A DNA stretch of 6,722 nt, from positions 1 through 6,722 of the forward strand of contig CAMCPF010000167.1 of the NCBI GenBank assembly GCA_945876515.1, read 5' to 3'. Every line of letters starts with the position of its first letter. The first letter of the stretch is position 1. Positions 5,351-6,722 of the stretch are shown one piece after another. Both the position numbers and the translations under genes were made by a program. This DNA comes from Candidatus Kuenenia stuttgartensis (GTDB taxonomy: Bacteria; Planctomycetota; Planctomycetia; Pirellulales; UBA1268). Below the pieces are notes generated by a model that was not told where the DNA came from, ran no database searches, and worked only from the letters and a program-made list of their open reading frames with translations.

Positions 5351-6505
5351 ATGCGCCCCCTCCGCCAATCGTCGCTTCATCGCCTCGCGCTCACGGCCTG
5401 CCTGGCGGGATGCTGGGCGGTGATCCGGGCCGCCGAGCCGCTGCCGGCGCCCGACGGCGTGGAGCCCCCGCCGATGTATCTGGCGGAGCCGTTCGGCGAG
5501 CCGACCTTCGTGGGCATGCCCACCTGCATCGATCCCGGTGGCGAGCGGTGCTGGCCGCGGTGGTTCTTCGGTGCCACGGGTCTGGTGATGACCCGCACGC
5601 TCCCCGCCGGCACGGCCACGATGCAGCCGCTCGGTGGAAGCCAACTCATGACCAGCGACGCCGACTTCGGCTGGCCCGGCGGCGTGGATCTCCACATCGG
5701 CCGCTGGTTCGGCCCGGGCCAGCGTCACGCCGTCGAGGCGATCTACTGGGGCGTGTACCAGATGGGCTCGTCGGCCACGCTGGCCGCGGGGCCGCCCGGC
5801 ATCGACGCCATCCCGCAGGCGCCGACGGCGAGCGTGGGAGGCACCCCCGTCTCCGACATGCTGCTCGGCGCCGCGCAGCAGGAGATCACCCGAGCCGACG
5901 TCGTCAACGACATCGAGATCAACTGGGTCTATTCGCTCTGGGACCGACCCGAGTTCCTGCCCCGGGAGCGGGCGGTGAACCTGATGTGGCTGGCGGGCTT
6001 CCGCTTCTTCCAGGTGAACGACCAGCTCACGCTCTCGAGCGGCTCGGGCAACCCCGCGATCGGCGCGATCGACCTCGGCGTGGCCACCAACAACAACATC
6101 TACGGCGGCCAGGTGGGGGCGAAGTTCGACTGGCGGTTCCTGCCGAGCGTGCGGCTCAACATCGTGCCCAAGTTCATGGTCGGCGGCAACGCGATCACCA
6201 ACACCTCGTCGCTAGCCCGGCCCGGCGGCGCGCAGGCGACCTTTCCCGGCGGTGACCCGGCCCGCGCCTACTCGGAACTGGGCGTGTTCAGCTGGCTCGG
6301 TTCGGTGGACACCGGCATCGCCTGGGACGTGACCGAGCAGTGGAGCCTGTGGATGGGCTACCGCGTGGTGGGCGTGGGCACCATCGCCCAGGCCGACGGC
6401 CAGTGGCCCGCCACGATCACCTCGCCTGCGTCGCTCTCCGGGATCGCGGCCGGCAGCGAGACGATCATCCACGGCGGCTTCGCCGGGTTTCAGGGGCGAT
6501 ACTGA
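5351..6505 (+). CDS. BBP7-like outer-membrane beta-barrel protein
   Basis: The 384-residue product resembles the BBP7 beta-barrel family of planctomycetes, whose function is not established. The N-terminus has three Arg residues, a hydrophobic core (residues 12-25) and a plausible signal peptidase I site after Ala27 (VIRA/AEP). LAGC at 18-21 also matches a lipobox, but the hydrophobic stretch before it is short. A Pro-rich section (29-57) and two cysteines, Cys59 and Cys67, which could form a disulfide, lead to the first likely strand, WFFGATGLVMTR (71-82). Alternating hydrophobic and polar strands rich in Gly and aromatics follow, including GGVDLHIGRWFG, INWVYSLWDRP, LMWLAGFRFFQVND, NIYGGQVGAKFDWRF and LWMGYRVVGVG. 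The end, IIHGGFAGFQGRY, is typical of the family and gives the terminal aromatic residue expected for outer-membrane assembly. The ATG at 5351 is chosen because it begins the signal peptide; the frame is open further upstream only opposite folC. No ribosome site is evident. Family match is by pattern recognition. Confidence 0.82.
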   Translation: MRPLRQSSLHRLALTACLAGCWAVIRAAEPLPAPDGVEPPPMYLAEPFGEPTFVGMPTCIDPGGERCWPRWFFGATGLVMTRTLPAGTATMQPLGGSQLMTSDADFGWPGGVDLHIGRWFGPGQRHAVEAIYWGVYQMGSSATLAAGPPGIDAIPQAPTASVGGTPVSDMLLGAAQQEITRADVVNDIEINWVYSLWDRPEFLPRERAVNLMWLAGFRFFQVNDQLTLSSGSGNPAIGAIDLGVATNNNIYGGQVGAKFDWRFLPSVRLNIVPKFMVGGNAITNTSSLARPGGAQATFPGGDPARAYSELGVFSWLGSVDTGIAWDVTEQWSLWMGYRVVGVGTIAQADGQWPATITSPASLSGIAAGSETIIHGGFAGFQGRY

Positions 6506-6509
6506 ATTC

Positions 6510-6544
6510 AAGGCTGCAGGGGCATCCATGCCCCCTGCAGCCTT
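6510..6544 (+). terminator. Likely terminator hairpin after the barrel gene
   Basis: AAGGCTGCAGGGG (6510-6522) and CCCCTGCAGCCTT (6532-6544) form a perfect 13-bp stem around a 9-base loop, starting four bases after the TGA stop. No long T-run follows, but the stem ends in CCTTG. Position and strength suggest transcription termination or 3' end protection. The stem is symmetrical and could act on both strands. Confidence 0.65.
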
Positions 6545-6583
6545 GCCGGGCCTCCGCCCGGCGGCCGCACCTCCGGGCGGCCG
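6545..6583 (+). terminator. Two further GC hairpins following the first
   Basis: GCCGGGC (6545-6551) pairs with GCCCGGC (6556-6562) around CTCC, and CGGCCGC (6562-6568) pairs with GCGGCCG (6577-6583) around 8 bases. They share base 6562, so both cannot form completely at once. Together with the hairpin at 6510-6544 they make a near-continuous run of three stems, consistent with a tandem terminator lacking T-tracts. Confidence 0.45.
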
Positions 6584-6722
6584 TGCTCGTGCGCGGAGTG
6601 GCGCGCGGCGGCTGTGCAGACGAATCAATGCGGTGTCACCTTCACGTTTCGGCCGCGAGGGGTGGCCGGTGCCGATCGAGCGGCGTAGGAAACCGAGCGC
6701 AGCAAGGATTGCGAAGCGAGGT
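6584..6722. other. Right-edge non-coding stretch with a possible repeat copy
   Basis: I see no supported gene here. An ATG at 6628 opens a frame (MRCHLHVSARGG...) to the window end, but it has no ribosome site, only 31 codons are visible, and its composition is not clearly coding. Bases 6697-6721 (GCGCAGCAAGGATTG and following) resemble the reverse complement of 3730-3756 at about 20 of 25 aligned positions with a 2-base gap, hinting at a shared intergenic repeat family. Confidence 0.35.

Noticed and set aside
2270..5728. 1152-codon minus-strand open frame across protease, folC and barrel start
   Set aside because: It overlaps three recognised genes in the wrong frame and is low-complexity Arg/Gly/Ala-rich.
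6628..6722. Possible new gene start running off the right edge
   Set aside because: Only 31 codons are visible, without ribosome site or recognisable sequence, and part overlaps a suspected repeat.
1..6722. CRISPR array, tRNA/rRNA, transposase, phage or toxin-antitoxin genes
   Set aside because: No regularly spaced repeats, tRNA-like cloverleaf with conserved bases, rRNA motif or such protein was found on either strand.

Overview
This window is G+C-rich, protein-dense bacterial chromosome, with strong G/C preference at third codon positions and long antisense shadow ORFs. The best taxonomic clue is the last gene, which looks like a BBP7-type outer-membrane beta-barrel protein, a family known mainly from Planctomycetota. 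The weak or missing Shine-Dalgarno sites at most starts fit that phylum. The assignment to a planctomycete, perhaps Pirellulales-like, is an inference, since no rRNA or marker gene is present.

Layout from left to right: (1) a minus-strand gene that runs off the left edge (1-639), with one N-terminal membrane anchor followed by a long Pro/Ala-rich low-complexity region; (2) a divergent intergenic region (640-974) with a GC hairpin, an AT-rich -10-like box and a clear AGGAGG ribosome site; (3) glgC, glucose-1-phosphate adenylyltransferase (975-2273); (4) 47 bases later on the same strand, a membrane-anchored S41 carboxyl-terminal processing protease with a PDZ domain (2321-3655); (5) a convergent intergenic spacer (3656-3876) holding an unusual element: a long inverted repeat enclosing three small hairpins, with an 11-bp direct repeat near its edges; (6) folC on the minus strand (3877-5238); (7) a short divergent spacer (5239-5350) with overlapping inverted repeats and a terminator-like hairpin plus T-run reading toward folC; (8) the BBP7-like outer-membrane protein (5351-6505); (9) a run of three hairpins just after its stop, then about 140 bases with no recognisable gene up to the right edge.

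The genes do not form an obvious single pathway. glgC commits glucose-1-phosphate to glycogen-type storage polymer. The protease and the outer-membrane protein belong to the cell envelope, as probably does the truncated left-hand gene. folC serves folate metabolism. glgC and the protease are likely co-transcribed; folC and the barrel gene diverge from a shared spacer. This looks like ordinary core chromosome. I see no defence system, CRISPR array, transposase, tRNA or rRNA. The most interesting non-coding feature is the 3671-3875 element, a candidate non-autonomous repeat or structured convergent terminator.
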